A stretch of 64,000 nt of DNA from Flavobacterium pectinovorum (GTDB lineage: Bacteria; Bacteroidota; Bacteroidia; Flavobacteriales; Flavobacteriaceae), in NCBI RefSeq assembly GCF_006438875.1, contig NZ_RCZH01000001.1, forward strand, positions 425,326 through 489,325, read 5' to 3'. The notes under the pieces are model-generated. The model made no database searches. It saw nothing but the letters and a program-made list of their open reading frames with translations, and had not been told where the DNA came from. The stretch's first letter is position 1; every line of letters begins with the position of its first letter. Below are positions 43,677 to 52,450 of the stretch, piece after piece. The position numbers were made by a program, and so were the translations under genes.

Positions 43677-43864
43677 GAAATAATTTTAGATTTTAGATTT
43701 CTGAATTTAGATTTAAGAAATAAATTATAGACAAAAATCTATTTTCTTTATTCTATACGCTGTTTATCTTTTAAAAAGCGAAGATAGATTTTAATTAGGA
43801 AATTTGAAAATGAGAGAATTTAAAGTATAGAAAATAATATCTTTGAAGAATAAAATCACAAGAA

Positions 43865-44407
43865 ATGACAACACATTTAGCACTTTTAAGAGGAATCAAT
43901 GTTTCCGGACACAATATGATGAAAATGGAGGCTCTGAAAACAATGTTGGAAAATATTGGTTTTAAAAATGTAAGAACCTATCTGCAATCCGGAAATGTTT
44001 TTGTGGACACAGAGGAAGAAAGTGCGTCGAAAGTAGCTTTTATAATAAAACAAGAGATTTTTAAAGTTTTTGGACATGAAGTTCCAACCATTGTCATTAC
44101 CAAAGAAGATTTGGAATTGTGTTTCAAAAACAGTCCATTTCTAAAAGATAAAGATGCTGATACCAAAAAGCTATACGTGGCTTTTGTTTCGATTGCTTTA
44201 AAAAGCGAAAATATAAATGATCTAAAAATCAGCCAGTTTAAACCTGATGAAGCCAGTATTGACGGCAACAGAATTTTTATTAAATATGATGTTGGTGCAG
44301 GAAAAACAAGATTTGACCAAAAATATATCGAGAAAAAATTGAATGTTACAGCAACAATTAGAAATTGGAATACGGTTACAAACTTGCTTAGTATGTTTTC
44401 AGAATAG
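43865..44407 (+). CDS. DUF1697 family protein
   Basis: A 180-residue cytosolic protein of the DUF1697 family, identified by HLALLRGINVSGHNMMKMEALK, FKNVRTYLQSGNVFVDT and RNWNTVTNLLSM at the end. The family is widespread with unknown function and a ferredoxin-like fold. It is a single gene, divergent from recG and convergent with the zincin-like gene, from which it is separated by a group of AT-rich inverted repeats. Confidence 0.93.
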   Translation: MTTHLALLRGINVSGHNMMKMEALKTMLENIGFKNVRTYLQSGNVFVDTEEESASKVAFIIKQEIFKVFGHEVPTIVITKEDLELCFKNSPFLKDKDADTKKLYVAFVSIALKSENINDLKISQFKPDEASIDGNRIFIKYDVGAGKTRFDQKYIEKKLNVTATIRNWNTVTNLLSMFSE

Positions 44408-44413
44408 TTTGAG

Positions 44414-44538
44414 AATTAGATAATCTGTCAATTAGATAATTAGATAATGTTATAACATTGACTGCAAATTTTTAATATAATCAGCAGCAACAATAATTAT
44501 CTAATTTTCAAATTATCTAATTGGCACATTATCTAATT
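44414..44538. repeat. Clustered inverted repeats ATTAGATAAT
   Basis: Three copies of TTAGATAAT (44416-44448) and three of ATTATCTAA (44496, 44512, 44528) in opposite orientation fill the space between the convergent genes. They can pair into a large hairpin that would stop transcription from both sides. Confidence 0.75.
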
Positions 44539-44544
44539 GACACA

Positions 44545-45051
44545 TTAATCTCTGATCCATTTTAGCATTATTGGAAATGCGCCTTTATTTTCCTTTAATG
44601 CGCGTTCCTTCCCTAAGCAAAGTCCGATCCACTCCAGAAAAGGAAGGCCAATGTAAATTTCATTTTCAAAATTTGAAATCAACCATTCGGAGTCATTTTT
44701 ATAACCTTCGGGATGAAAAACAAATTCAGTTTCTAATTGCAAATATTTCGCTGCAGCAAACGACCAAAGTATAGCACCCATTTCTTCGCCACCAGAAGGC
44801 CAGGAAGCTAACATTTCGCTAGTACCGGCTCTATTTCTCTCGGCAGAAGTGGTAACAGCTAAATGTCCTGCTTCATGCAGAATATCGCCTGGATATAATA
44901 GTTTTTCATAGTCAATATAAATACAATTTGGACCCACACTTAATCCTGGAAGAAAAGTTTCTTGTAACTCTTTTTCAATTACATTAATTCCAATTTCATG
45001 GAGAAATAATATGACTTTTTTAAGTCCTAAACTGTTCTCTTTTATTGACAT
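44545..45051 (-). CDS. Hypothetical protein with HEAGH zinc-peptidase motif
   Basis: A 168-residue soluble protein. LYPGDILHEAGHLAVTTSAE contains HEAGH at 59-63, a possible HExxH zinc site. A third ligand could be in the acidic stretch SGGEEMGAILWSF (about 88-100), where E91/E92 are conserved-looking. The overall layout resembles ImmA/IrrE-type minimal zincins, though without their usual partner HTH domain. I do not recognise a named family. It is 48 bp downstream of the Dph6-like gene on the same strand. Confidence 0.72.
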   Translation of the reverse strand: MSIKENSLGLKKVILFLHEIGINVIEKELQETFLPGLSVGPNCIYIDYEKLLYPGDILHEAGHLAVTTSAERNRAGTSEMLASWPSGGEEMGAILWSFAAAKYLQLETEFVFHPEGYKNDSEWLISNFENEIYIGLPFLEWIGLCLGKERALKENKGAFPIMLKWIRD

Positions 45052-45098
45052 ATGGTTGAGTTTTTTAATAAAAATTTATTCTAATTGTTTATTGCCGT

Positions 45099-45836
45099 CT
45101 AAATCAAATCACAATACCAGAATCCAAAATCAAAAGCATCACTGGAATTTGTATCGCAAGCTGTATCTGATGATTTTTCGGTTTTAGGTTTTTCATATTT
45201 TCGATAAACAATTTCTCCGATTTCAAAACTTATAGGTTCCGAAAAAATGGGTCCGTCAAAAGTAAAGGTATGAAATTCGCCATTTTCGCCACAAACATCT
45301 ACATTTTTAGGTAAATCATTTATAAAGTTTTGATCAATTACCCGTCCAACAAAACTTTTATCTAAATAACGTTCATTTACACAAACCACAATAGTCTTGA
45401 ATCCTAAAGAAATAAATTCCTGTATCAAATCGTGAGTTGGAATTTTCCAAATAGGAAAAACGCCTTCAAAACCTAATTTTGCCAATTGATCTTCTCGATA
45501 TTTTCGTAAATCTTCCAGAAAGATATCTCCAAAAACTGAATGCGTAATGCCTTGTTCCTTTAATTCAGTCAAATTTTTGGTCATTACTTCCTCATAAACT
45601 TCCATCGTTGGCATTTCGGGAATTTGCAGAATTTTCAAAGGCAAGTCGATGCTTTTTGCTTGCGCTTCAAGTAATTCTACACGAACGCCGTGCATCGAAA
45701 TACGCTGAAACTGCTGATTGACACTTGTCAATAAACATTCGATTTTAAAATCAGGGTTTTGTAAAATTTTGTACAAAGCAAGTGCTGAATCTTTTCCGCT
45801 GCTCCAGTTAAATAAGGCTTTTTTTGGTGTTGACAC
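45099..45836 (-). CDS. Dph6-related ATP pyrophosphatase
   Basis: A 245-residue PP-loop enzyme. NWSSGKDSALALY (10-22) is the pyrophosphate loop. Further motifs of the MJ0570/Dph6 family are ISMHGVR, GDIFLEDLRKYRE and GENGEFHTFTFDGPIF. Dph6 proteins amidate diphthine in eukaryotes. Bacterial members have an unknown amidation or ligation substrate, since bacteria lack diphthamide. The C-terminal ~25 residues (KPKTEKSSDTACDTNSSD) are low in complexity. It is divergent from the RAYT gene. Confidence 0.9.
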   Translation of the reverse strand: MSTPKKALFNWSSGKDSALALYKILQNPDFKIECLLTSVNQQFQRISMHGVRVELLEAQAKSIDLPLKILQIPEMPTMEVYEEVMTKNLTELKEQGITHSVFGDIFLEDLRKYREDQLAKLGFEGVFPIWKIPTHDLIQEFISLGFKTIVVCVNERYLDKSFVGRVIDQNFINDLPKNVDVCGENGEFHTFTFDGPIFSEPISFEIGEIVYRKYEKPKTEKSSDTACDTNSSDAFDFGFWYCDLI

Positions 45837-45925
45837 GATAATGTAATTTTCTGTTGGTAAACTTACAAATTTCGTTCGATTTGTTGGCGAAACCTTGTAA
45901 CTTTGGATTTCTTACACGCCAAAAA

Positions 45926-46813
45926 ATGACATTATTTAAAGAGAAGTATAAAATAGGTTCGAATCGATTGAAAAATTGGGATTATTCCAGTGAAGCAGTT
46001 TACTTTATTACATTAGTGACTAAAAATAGAGACTGCATTTTTGGATCTATTGAAGAGGATAAAATGATTTTGAATGAGAATGGAAAAACAATTGAAACGG
46101 AGCTTTTGAAATCGATAAAAATTCGCGAAAATTGGTTTTTTCATAATTGGGTTGTTATGCCAAATCATATTCATTTGTTGATTGAAATAATGGAACCACG
46201 ATTTAAAAATAAACAGATTGTTGACAAACAAAATTTGGGCATGCAAATTCCGCACATGGAAATTGGCGACAACCAAATTGGTGACAAACAAATTTTCGGT
46301 ATGCAAATTCCACGCACAGAAATTGATGATATACAAATTGACGACATGCAATTTCCACACACGCAAATCGTAGAGACGCACAGCAGTGCGTCTGCGTCCG
46401 GTATATCGACAAACAATGAGGTAAACGATCTGACAAACATTGGCGAGACGCACTGCTGTGCGTCTCTACGTGATAATTGGGGTGATAATCGAGATGATAA
46501 TTATGGTAGTAATTTGAATGATAATTGCGGCACAAATCGCGGTGATAATTGTGTAAATATTAATGAGAACAGAAATCGTAACAACAAAAATCAAGACCAA
46601 TTAGATTCAATATTATTACGAAAACCAAATTCAATATCTTCATTTGTTGCGACATTCAAATCGGTAACAACGAGACAAATCAACGGAGTCGAAACCATAT
46701 GGCAATCCAATTATCACGATCATATTGTGCGTAATTACAAAAAATTTGACATTATTTACAATTATATAAAAACCAACCCAAGAGCATGGGAATTGGATTC
46801 TATGAAACCCTAA
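45926..46813 (+). CDS. REP-associated tyrosine transposase (RAYT, Y1/IS200-like) with internal insertion
   Basis: A 295-residue single-strand DNA transposase starting at ATG 45926; a TTG at 45854 is open but unlikely. The Y1 fold is split. Residues 1-91 include the HUH motif HIH at 81-83 (WVVMPNHIHLLIEIM). Residues ~232-295 hold FVATFKSVTTRQIN, YHDHIVRN and IIYNYIKTNPRAW, where Tyr278 or Tyr280 is the likely nucleophile. Usual RAYTs are ~180 residues. The extra ~140 residues (92-231) are two 20-residue repeats (QIFGMQIPRTEIDDIQIDDM type), an in-frame REP pair and an Asn/Asp-rich tract. RAYTs nick GTAG-headed REP hairpins. Identical REPs lie at 30.2-30.5 kb. An M1 peptidase gene follows after 6 bp. 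Confidence 0.88.
   Translation: MTLFKEKYKIGSNRLKNWDYSSEAVYFITLVTKNRDCIFGSIEEDKMILNENGKTIETELLKSIKIRENWFFHNWVVMPNHIHLLIEIMEPRFKNKQIVDKQNLGMQIPHMEIGDNQIGDKQIFGMQIPRTEIDDIQIDDMQFPHTQIVETHSSASASGISTNNEVNDLTNIGETHCCASLRDNWGDNRDDNYGSNLNDNCGTNRGDNCVNINENRNRNNKNQDQLDSILLRKPNSISSFVATFKSVTTRQINGVETIWQSNYHDHIVRNYKKFDIIYNYIKTNPRAWELDSMKP
46229..46348 (+). repeat. Two 60-bp tandem repeats inside the RAYT gene
   Basis: Units 46229-46288 and 46289-46348, diverged but in register, each 20 codons. Each itself shows an internal ~CAAATT-rich half repeat. A partial third unit runs to ~46368. They lengthen the linker between the two halves of the enzyme without breaking the frame. Confidence 0.75.
46369..46470. 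repeat. Inverted REP pair inside the RAYT reading frame
   Basis: REP 46369-46393: CGTAG then stem AGACGCAC, loop AGCA, stem GTGCGTCT. The mirror REP is at 46445-46470. It has the same arrangement as 30171-30261 and 30367-30458. The translation stays open (VETHSSASAS and GETHCCASLR), so the insertion is tolerated. Confidence 0.9.
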
Positions 46814-46819
46814 TCTTCA

Positions 46820-48895
46820 ATGAAATATATTCTTTTATTCTTTACCACTTTCATTTTTGCACAGCAAACCCAATTTGTCGATTTCAAATCGGTTAATGCG
46901 CAATTAAAATTAAACACATTAGACAAATCGATTGCAGGATCAGTTGAATATCAGTTTGAGGTTCTAAAACCTATAGACACTATTAAAATTGATGCCAAAA
47001 ACATGGAGTTTTCTAAAGTTTTAATCAATGGAAAAATCGTCAATTCTATAACTACAGAGAAACAATTACAGATTATTGGTGATTTTCAAAAAGGAAAAAA
47101 TCAATTGACTTTTGATTATTGGGCAAAACCCAAGCAAGCGTTATATTTTATTGATATAGAAAATTCAGAAGTTCAAATTTGGACTCAGGGGCAAGGAAGA
47201 TATACCAGTAATTGGTTTCCGAGTTTTGATGATGTCAATGAAAAACTGATTTTCAACTTGGGAATTACTTTTAATAAAGAATATCAGGTAATCTCAAACG
47301 GAATTTTAAAGGAGAAAACAACAAATGGCGATTTAATACAATGGCAATACGGAATGGAAGAACCAATGAGTTCTTATCTGGTAATGCTCGCCATTGGAAA
47401 ATATGATAAGAAAGAACTGAAAGCTAAATCAAAAATTCCGTTGGAATATTATCTGGAGAATAAAGACACCAATCGGTTTGAGTCTACATATCGGTATTCA
47501 AAACGTATTTTTGATTTTTTGGAGAAGGAGATCGGTGTAAAATATCCTTGGGAAATTTATAGAGAAATTCCTGTTCGTGATTTTTTGTATGCCGGAATGG
47601 AAAACACAACTTCAACACTTTTTGCAACACGTTATGTAGTCGATTCAATTGGTTTTGAAGATAGAAATTATACTAATGTTGATGCGCATGAATTGGCGCA
47701 TCATTGGTTTGGTGATTTAATTACGGCAGAAAGCAGTACGCATCACTGGCTTCAGGAAGGTTTTGCAACTTATTATGCGCTACTTGCAGAAAGGGATATT
47801 TATGGGGAAGATTATTTTTATTCGAAATTGTATGATTCTGCGCAACAAATAAAATTTGCTTCCAGAACAGATTCAGTTCCGGTTCTAAATGCGAAAGCAA
47901 GTTCTTTGACTTTTTATGAAAAAGGGGCTTGGGCATTGTTTATTTTGCATGAAGCGATTGGAGATAAAGCTTTTAAAAAAGTCATAAAAAATTACCTGAA
48001 AAAGTATGCTTATCAAACAGTTAATACGCAAAATTTCTTTGACGAAATAAAGAAAGTTTCTGATTTTGATTTGGATAAATTTCAGAAAACCTGGTTAGAA
48101 TCTCCCGTTTTTGATACACCAACTGCAAATGCTTTATTGAGCAAGAACAAAGCAATTCAGATTCGTTTAGAAGTAGACAAACTTAAGAAAACACCACTTG
48201 CAGAAAAAGAAGTTTTTCTTAAAAAGACATTAGAATCGGATGTTTATCAAGGAATAAAACAAGCAATTGTAGATCAATTAGTAAATGAAAAATACGAGGC
48301 TAAAAAAGCACTCTTGCTTGTCGCTTTGAATACGAATAATGTACAGGTTAGACAGGATGTTGCAAGTACCTTGACTAAGATTCCGGAAGATTTCAGGTTG
48401 GATTATGAAACTTTGCTTAACGATAAATCCTATCAGACGCAGGAAATTGCATTGTTTTGGCTGTGGAAGAATTTCCCGGAACATCGCTCAGAATATCTTG
48501 ACAAATCTAAAAACTGGATTGGTTTCAACGATTATAATCTTCGTACAATGTGGCTTTCATTGGCCTTGTCTACACCAAATTACAGCGATAATCCTGAAGC
48601 TTTGGGTAGTGAGTTGATTTCTTTTTCTTCTACAAAATATGAAGCTACAACGAGACAAAATGCACTTGAAAAATTAATATCGTTTAAAATTATTAACGAT
48701 CAGGTTCTGAGTAATTTAGTTTCGGCTACAACGCATCATATGTGGCAGTTTTCTAAGTTTGGAAGGGACACAATTCGATTTTTATTAAAAAATTCAGAGA
48801 TGCGTGTTTCATTTGAAAGAATTTTGCCTAATTTGACCCCCGATGAACAGTTCCAATTGGATCGTTTGTTGAAAGAGAATGAAGTGAAGAAGTAA
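46820..48895 (+). CDS. M1 family metallopeptidase
   Basis: A 691-residue exported aminopeptidase-like enzyme. Signal peptide ILLFFTTFIFA (cleavage near residue 14), an M1 N-terminal beta saddle, then the exopeptidase motif as AGMENTT (258-264; the canonical form is GAMEN) and the zinc site HELAHHW with H290, H294 and E313 (WLQEGFATYY). The C-terminal part is helical repeats. The variation from GAMEN to GMEN with a preceding Ala is usual for this branch. It starts 6 bp after the RAYT stop but probably has its own promoter within that gene. Confidence 0.93.
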   Translation: MKYILLFFTTFIFAQQTQFVDFKSVNAQLKLNTLDKSIAGSVEYQFEVLKPIDTIKIDAKNMEFSKVLINGKIVNSITTEKQLQIIGDFQKGKNQLTFDYWAKPKQALYFIDIENSEVQIWTQGQGRYTSNWFPSFDDVNEKLIFNLGITFNKEYQVISNGILKEKTTNGDLIQWQYGMEEPMSSYLVMLAIGKYDKKELKAKSKIPLEYYLENKDTNRFESTYRYSKRIFDFLEKEIGVKYPWEIYREIPVRDFLYAGMENTTSTLFATRYVVDSIGFEDRNYTNVDAHELAHHWFGDLITAESSTHHWLQEGFATYYALLAERDIYGEDYFYSKLYDSAQQIKFASRTDSVPVLNAKASSLTFYEKGAWALFILHEAIGDKAFKKVIKNYLKKYAYQTVNTQNFFDEIKKVSDFDLDKFQKTWLESPVFDTPTANALLSKNKAIQIRLEVDKLKKTPLAEKEVFLKKTLESDVYQGIKQAIVDQLVNEKYEAKKALLLVALNTNNVQVRQDVASTLTKIPEDFRLDYETLLNDKSYQTQEIALFWLWKNFPEHRSEYLDKSKNWIGFNDYNLRTMWLSLALSTPNYSDNPEALGSELISFSSTKYEATTRQNALEKLISFKIINDQVLSNLVSATTHHMWQFSKFGRDTIRFLLKNSEMRVSFERILPNLTPDEQFQLDRLLKENEVKK

Positions 48896-49035
48896 GAAGT
48901 TGAGAGTAGAGAAGCAAGAATAAAGAAGCTAAATGTAAGAAGGCAGATTTGACGTTTAGTAAAGGTCTTTCCTCTTGCTTCTAAAATCTTGTCTCTTCCT
49001 AAAAAAATCCAAAAACAAATACCTACAATATATTT

Positions 49036-49935
49036 ATGAGAGCATTGGTTATTTCTGGTGGAGGGAGTAAAGGAGCATTTGCCGGCGGTGTTGCGCAATA
49101 TCTAATAGAAGAAAAAAATTACGAATATGATTTATTTATAGGAACTTCTACCGGAAGTTTGCTAATTCCGCATTTGGCCCTTGGTCATATTAAGAAAATT
49201 CACTCGGTTTATACGAATGTTACTATGAGTAGTATCTTCAATATTTGCCCGTTTGTAGTGAAGAATAAAAATGGAGTAGATATTGTGACCATTAATCACT
49301 TTAATGTTTTACGTCAGTTTTTTAAAGGAAAGAGAACTTTTGGCGAAAGCAAAGGATTGAAGAAATACATCCGCAATAACTTTAGCATTTCTGATTTTAA
49401 TAAATTGAAAAAACTGAATAATGATGTCATAATTACTGTAACCAATTTTACTAAAAACGAATCAGAATATAAATCTATAAAAGATTGTAGTTATGAAGAG
49501 TTTTGTGATTGGTCCTGGATTTCCAGTAATTATGTTCCGTTTATGAGTTTGGTCGAAAAAAATAATTACGAATATGGCGATGGCGGATTCTCAAGTTTGG
49601 TTCCGATTCGTGAAGCTATAAATCGTGGAGCAACAGAAATTGATGTAATCATATTAGAAACCGAAGTGAATATGGATAAAACCGTTATTGGTAAAAATCC
49701 TTTTTCGCTAATGATTGATTTGTTCCGAATTGCCTTGGATCAGGTAGAAAAACACGATATTGCTATAGGAAAACTTATGGCAAACAACAAGAATGTGAAA
49801 CTTAACTTATATTACACACCAACCAAGTTGACTAATAATGCACTTATCTTTAATAAAGAAGTGATGAAAGTATGGTGGCAACAAGGCTTTGAATATGCTC
49901 AGAATAAATCTGAGATTATGAGTGATAATAAGTAA
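49036..49935 (+). CDS. Patatin-like phospholipase
   Basis: A 299-residue lipid acyl hydrolase. The oxyanion hole GGGSKGAF (8-15), the nucleophile Ser38 in GTSTGS (GxSxG) and the catalytic aspartate in YGDGGF (DGG motif) are all present. There is no signal peptide, so it acts inside the cell or is translocated by other means. It heads a plus-strand set with an SRPBCC protein (5 bp), an unknown protein (15 bp) and a HAD phosphatase (48 bp). Confidence 0.92.
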   Translation: MRALVISGGGSKGAFAGGVAQYLIEEKNYEYDLFIGTSTGSLLIPHLALGHIKKIHSVYTNVTMSSIFNICPFVVKNKNGVDIVTINHFNVLRQFFKGKRTFGESKGLKKYIRNNFSISDFNKLKKLNNDVIITVTNFTKNESEYKSIKDCSYEEFCDWSWISSNYVPFMSLVEKNNYEYGDGGFSSLVPIREAINRGATEIDVIILETEVNMDKTVIGKNPFSLMIDLFRIALDQVEKHDIAIGKLMANNKNVKLNLYYTPTKLTNNALIFNKEVMKVWWQQGFEYAQNKSEIMSDNK

Positions 49936-49940
49936 ATAAA

Positions 49941-50876
49941 ATGAAAAAATACTGCGGAATTATATTTACTGCTATCTATGCAATGCTTTTTAGAATTTTG
50001 GTTGAATACAATATTATTGAATTTAATTCATTAGCTTATTTGATCGTTGTACCCATCATAATGGGATGTTTATCTTTTTTGATTGATATTGAAGTATTTG
50101 TCAATAGTCGTTTAAAAGTTATTGTCTTTCTGTTACTACTTTCTTTTTTGTTCTTATACTTTGCTTTTCGAGCCCGATTTGAAGATTTAGGATGTTTGAT
50201 TATTTTGGTTCCATTGTATCTAATTGTTTCTGTTGTAGCGAGTTTTCTTTTTAGGTATTTTTCTAAAATTAAAATAGAAAGCAGAAAGAGAAATACAATT
50301 AGAAACATTTCGTTAGTCATCATGATTCCAATTGTTTTAGGCAATATCGAGAAATACATAGAAAAAAAAGAATCTAATTTCCAAGCTTCGCAAACAGTAG
50401 AGATAGATGCTCCAAGAGAAGTAATTTGGAATAATTTACCTTCAGTTCCTAAACTTACCAATTATATTCATAATACTGTTTATAATTATTTAGGGTTTCC
50501 CAACCCGGTAAAATCAGAATATAATGCAGAAACAAATACCAGATTAGGATATTTTGATAATGGAATAATATTAAATGAGAAAATTATTGAATCGGACGAA
50601 TTCAAAAAAATGTCTTTTTCTATTAATATTGATAAATCAAAGCTTGATAATAGTCAAACGTTTCAGCGTGTTCTTAAGAATAAAAATGTCGTTTTTACTA
50701 TGATTACATATCAATTAGAAAAAATAGGTACTGAAAAAACTAAATTAACTCTTGTCTGTGATTATAAAATTCGAACAAATGTGCCTTTTTACGGAGAATT
50801 TTGTTCTAAAAATATAATTTCCGATTTTGAAAGTAAACTGCTAAAGGCTTTAAAAAGGAGAATTGAAAGTAAATAA
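49941..50876 (+). CDS. Membrane protein with C-terminal SRPBCC domain
   Basis: A 311-residue protein. Five hydrophobic helices lie within residues 1-135 (IIFTAIYAMLF, YLIVVPIIMGCLSFLI, VIVFLLLLSFLFLYF, LIILVPLYLIVSVVAS, SLVIMIPIVLG). Then comes a START/SRPBCC-like domain from ~150 (FQASQTVEIDAPREVIWNNL), a pocket that in the superfamily holds hydrophobic ligands. It directly follows the patatin gene, which fits a lipid-handling pair. The ligand is unknown. No polyketide cyclase residues can be assigned. Confidence 0.82.
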   Translation: MKKYCGIIFTAIYAMLFRILVEYNIIEFNSLAYLIVVPIIMGCLSFLIDIEVFVNSRLKVIVFLLLLSFLFLYFAFRARFEDLGCLIILVPLYLIVSVVASFLFRYFSKIKIESRKRNTIRNISLVIMIPIVLGNIEKYIEKKESNFQASQTVEIDAPREVIWNNLPSVPKLTNYIHNTVYNYLGFPNPVKSEYNAETNTRLGYFDNGIILNEKIIESDEFKKMSFSINIDKSKLDNSQTFQRVLKNKNVVFTMITYQLEKIGTEKTKLTLVCDYKIRTNVPFYGEFCSKNIISDFESKLLKALKRRIESK

Positions 50877-50891
50877 CTTTAATAAATAAAA

Positions 50892-51299
50892 ATGAGTGAA
50901 TTTAGATACAGTATTTGTGAGCCTACAAATCCGAAAATTATTGAAAAGGGAAAAATTGATTCTTCTGAGATAATGCAAATTGTTGAAGATTTTCCGTGGA
51001 AATTGCATTTAGAAGAAGTAGAGAATTCAAAGAACACTTATTATTCACCATCGCTTGAATTTGAAAATTTAAGCAATAAAAATGGTTTGGCAATTTCTGC
51101 TGTTGGCAATCCTGCTAAATATGAGTTTTATGTATTTTTCAAAAGACCTAAAATGCAGAAAACGTGGTTTGGTTTAAGTGAAAAATTAAACAAAAATTAT
51201 ACTTCTGAATTGCTTGACCAAAATAAAGAAAAAACAATTGAAATTTTAAAAGCTTTAATTGATAATAACTTAAGTTTTTTAGAACGTAAATTTCAATAG
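50892..51299 (+). CDS. Hypothetical protein
   Basis: A 135-residue soluble protein without signal or membrane segments. It begins SEFRYSICEPTNPKIIEKGK and ends in a helical, lysine-rich part. I do not recognise a family. It resembles small Bacteroidota proteins that may be immunity or chaperone-like, but nothing in the sequence proves this. It sits 15 bp behind the SRPBCC gene and 48 bp before the HAD gene, so it is probably in the same transcript. Confidence 0.72.
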   Translation: MSEFRYSICEPTNPKIIEKGKIDSSEIMQIVEDFPWKLHLEEVENSKNTYYSPSLEFENLSNKNGLAISAVGNPAKYEFYVFFKRPKMQKTWFGLSEKLNKNYTSELLDQNKEKTIEILKALIDNNLSFLERKFQ

Positions 51300-51347
51300 T
51301 TTTATAAAGTTGATTTATTGATAAGCGTAGTTAGAAATTGACTAAAT

Positions 51348-51782
51348 ATGATAATATCTTTTGATCTTGATGATACATTAATTTCTAATAAGTTTGAGCT
51401 GGAAAAATCAAATTTATTACAGCAATTTTTAGGTCTTGAAAATCTAAGAAAAGGAACGGTAGATTTATTTAGAGAACTAAAAAAGCAGAAGCATCAAATT
51501 TATATTTATACAACTTCCTACAGAAGTGAGTCCCGAATAAAGTGGACATTTTATTCTTATGGAGTTTCTGTTGATTTTGTGATAAACCAACAGAAACATC
51601 AAAAGTCAATCCGTAAAAAAGATATGTATTGTTCAAAGTTTCCACCTATGTTTAATATTGATATTCATATAGATGATTCAATTGGAGTGGAAATGGAAGG
51701 TTATAAATATGGCTTCAAAACCATTATAATTTCTGAAAAAGATGAAAATTGGACTCAAACAATTCTGAGTAATTTACATTAG
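51348..51782 (+). CDS. HAD superfamily phosphatase-like protein
   Basis: A 144-residue HAD fold of small size. The nucleophile motif is IISFDLDDTL (Asp6, with Asp8 two residues later). Motif II lies in IYIYTTSYRS. The last motif is DIHIDDSIGVEMEG, with the acidic pair. The cap domain is minimal, as in the phosphatase class used on proteins or nucleotides. The substrate is unknown. It is the last gene of the patatin cluster, 22 bp from the end of a convergent gene. Confidence 0.83.
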   Translation: MIISFDLDDTLISNKFELEKSNLLQQFLGLENLRKGTVDLFRELKKQKHQIYIYTTSYRSESRIKWTFYSYGVSVDFVINQQKHQKSIRKKDMYCSKFPPMFNIDIHIDDSIGVEMEGYKYGFKTIIISEKDENWTQTILSNLH

Positions 51783-51804
51783 ATAAAAAAATATAAATTG
51801 AACT

Positions 51805-52326
51805 TTACCAAAGTTCAGAAACCTCATTTTTAATGTACGCCAAAGCAGCATTACTAGGCGATTGTTTTTCTAATAAATCGTTTAGAATTACTTCACGTAA
51901 TTTATCTGCACTGTCAACGCGATCACTCATGGCAGTCTTACGGATGATTTGTATGGTTGAATTTTTAGCCGTTGTAATAATCGTCCAACTTTCATCAGAC
52001 ATATATATTTGTTGTGCTAAATTGTGTTCAAATTCATTTTCGATTTGGTCAATTAAGATGTTTTCATAATCGTGTTTCTCGTTAGAAATTGGAGCAATTC
52101 TAATCAATAGTTTCGTAAGATTGATACGCTCTAAGTATAAAGTCATACGCTCGTAAGCCTGTAAACGTATTGGTAATGATTGTTTTTGATATTCTCTGTT
52201 CAATAAAAAATTACGTTTTTTATCGTTGTTTTTAATGTGTAGTTCAAAAAAACTATACGCTACAAATCCTGTAACAATTGCTGGTAAAGTATAACTGGCT
52301 AATTCTATAATTCTTGTAAAATCCAT
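51805..52326 (-). CDS. Hypothetical membrane-anchored protein
   Basis: A 173-residue protein with a single N-terminal transmembrane helix (LASYTLPAIVTGFVAYSFF) and a cytosolic helical part (RLQAYERMTLYLERINLTKLL, later KLREVILNDLLEKQ). The pattern is conserved-looking in Flavobacteriaceae, but I cannot name a function. It stands alone on the minus strand, convergent with the HAD gene and divergent from the TSUP transporter 124 bp away. Confidence 0.78.
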   Translation of the reverse strand: MDFTRIIELASYTLPAIVTGFVAYSFFELHIKNNDKKRNFLLNREYQKQSLPIRLQAYERMTLYLERINLTKLLIRIAPISNEKHDYENILIDQIENEFEHNLAQQIYMSDESWTIITTAKNSTIQIIRKTAMSDRVDSADKLREVILNDLLEKQSPSNAALAYIKNEVSELW

Positions 52327-52450
52327 TTGGTTTAATTTTTCAACAAAAATATACTTTTTGGGGAGAAATCCACTTTAAATTTATTGTAATAAACAAAATG
52401 GAAGTTTACTTTTGTTCACTTCTTTTTAAACCTACTGAAACACAACATTA

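Noticed and set aside
46013..46535. Three overlapping minus-strand ORFs within the RAYT gene
   Set aside because: Low-complexity Cys/Asn/His-rich frames produced by the tandem repeats and REP pair on the opposite strand.
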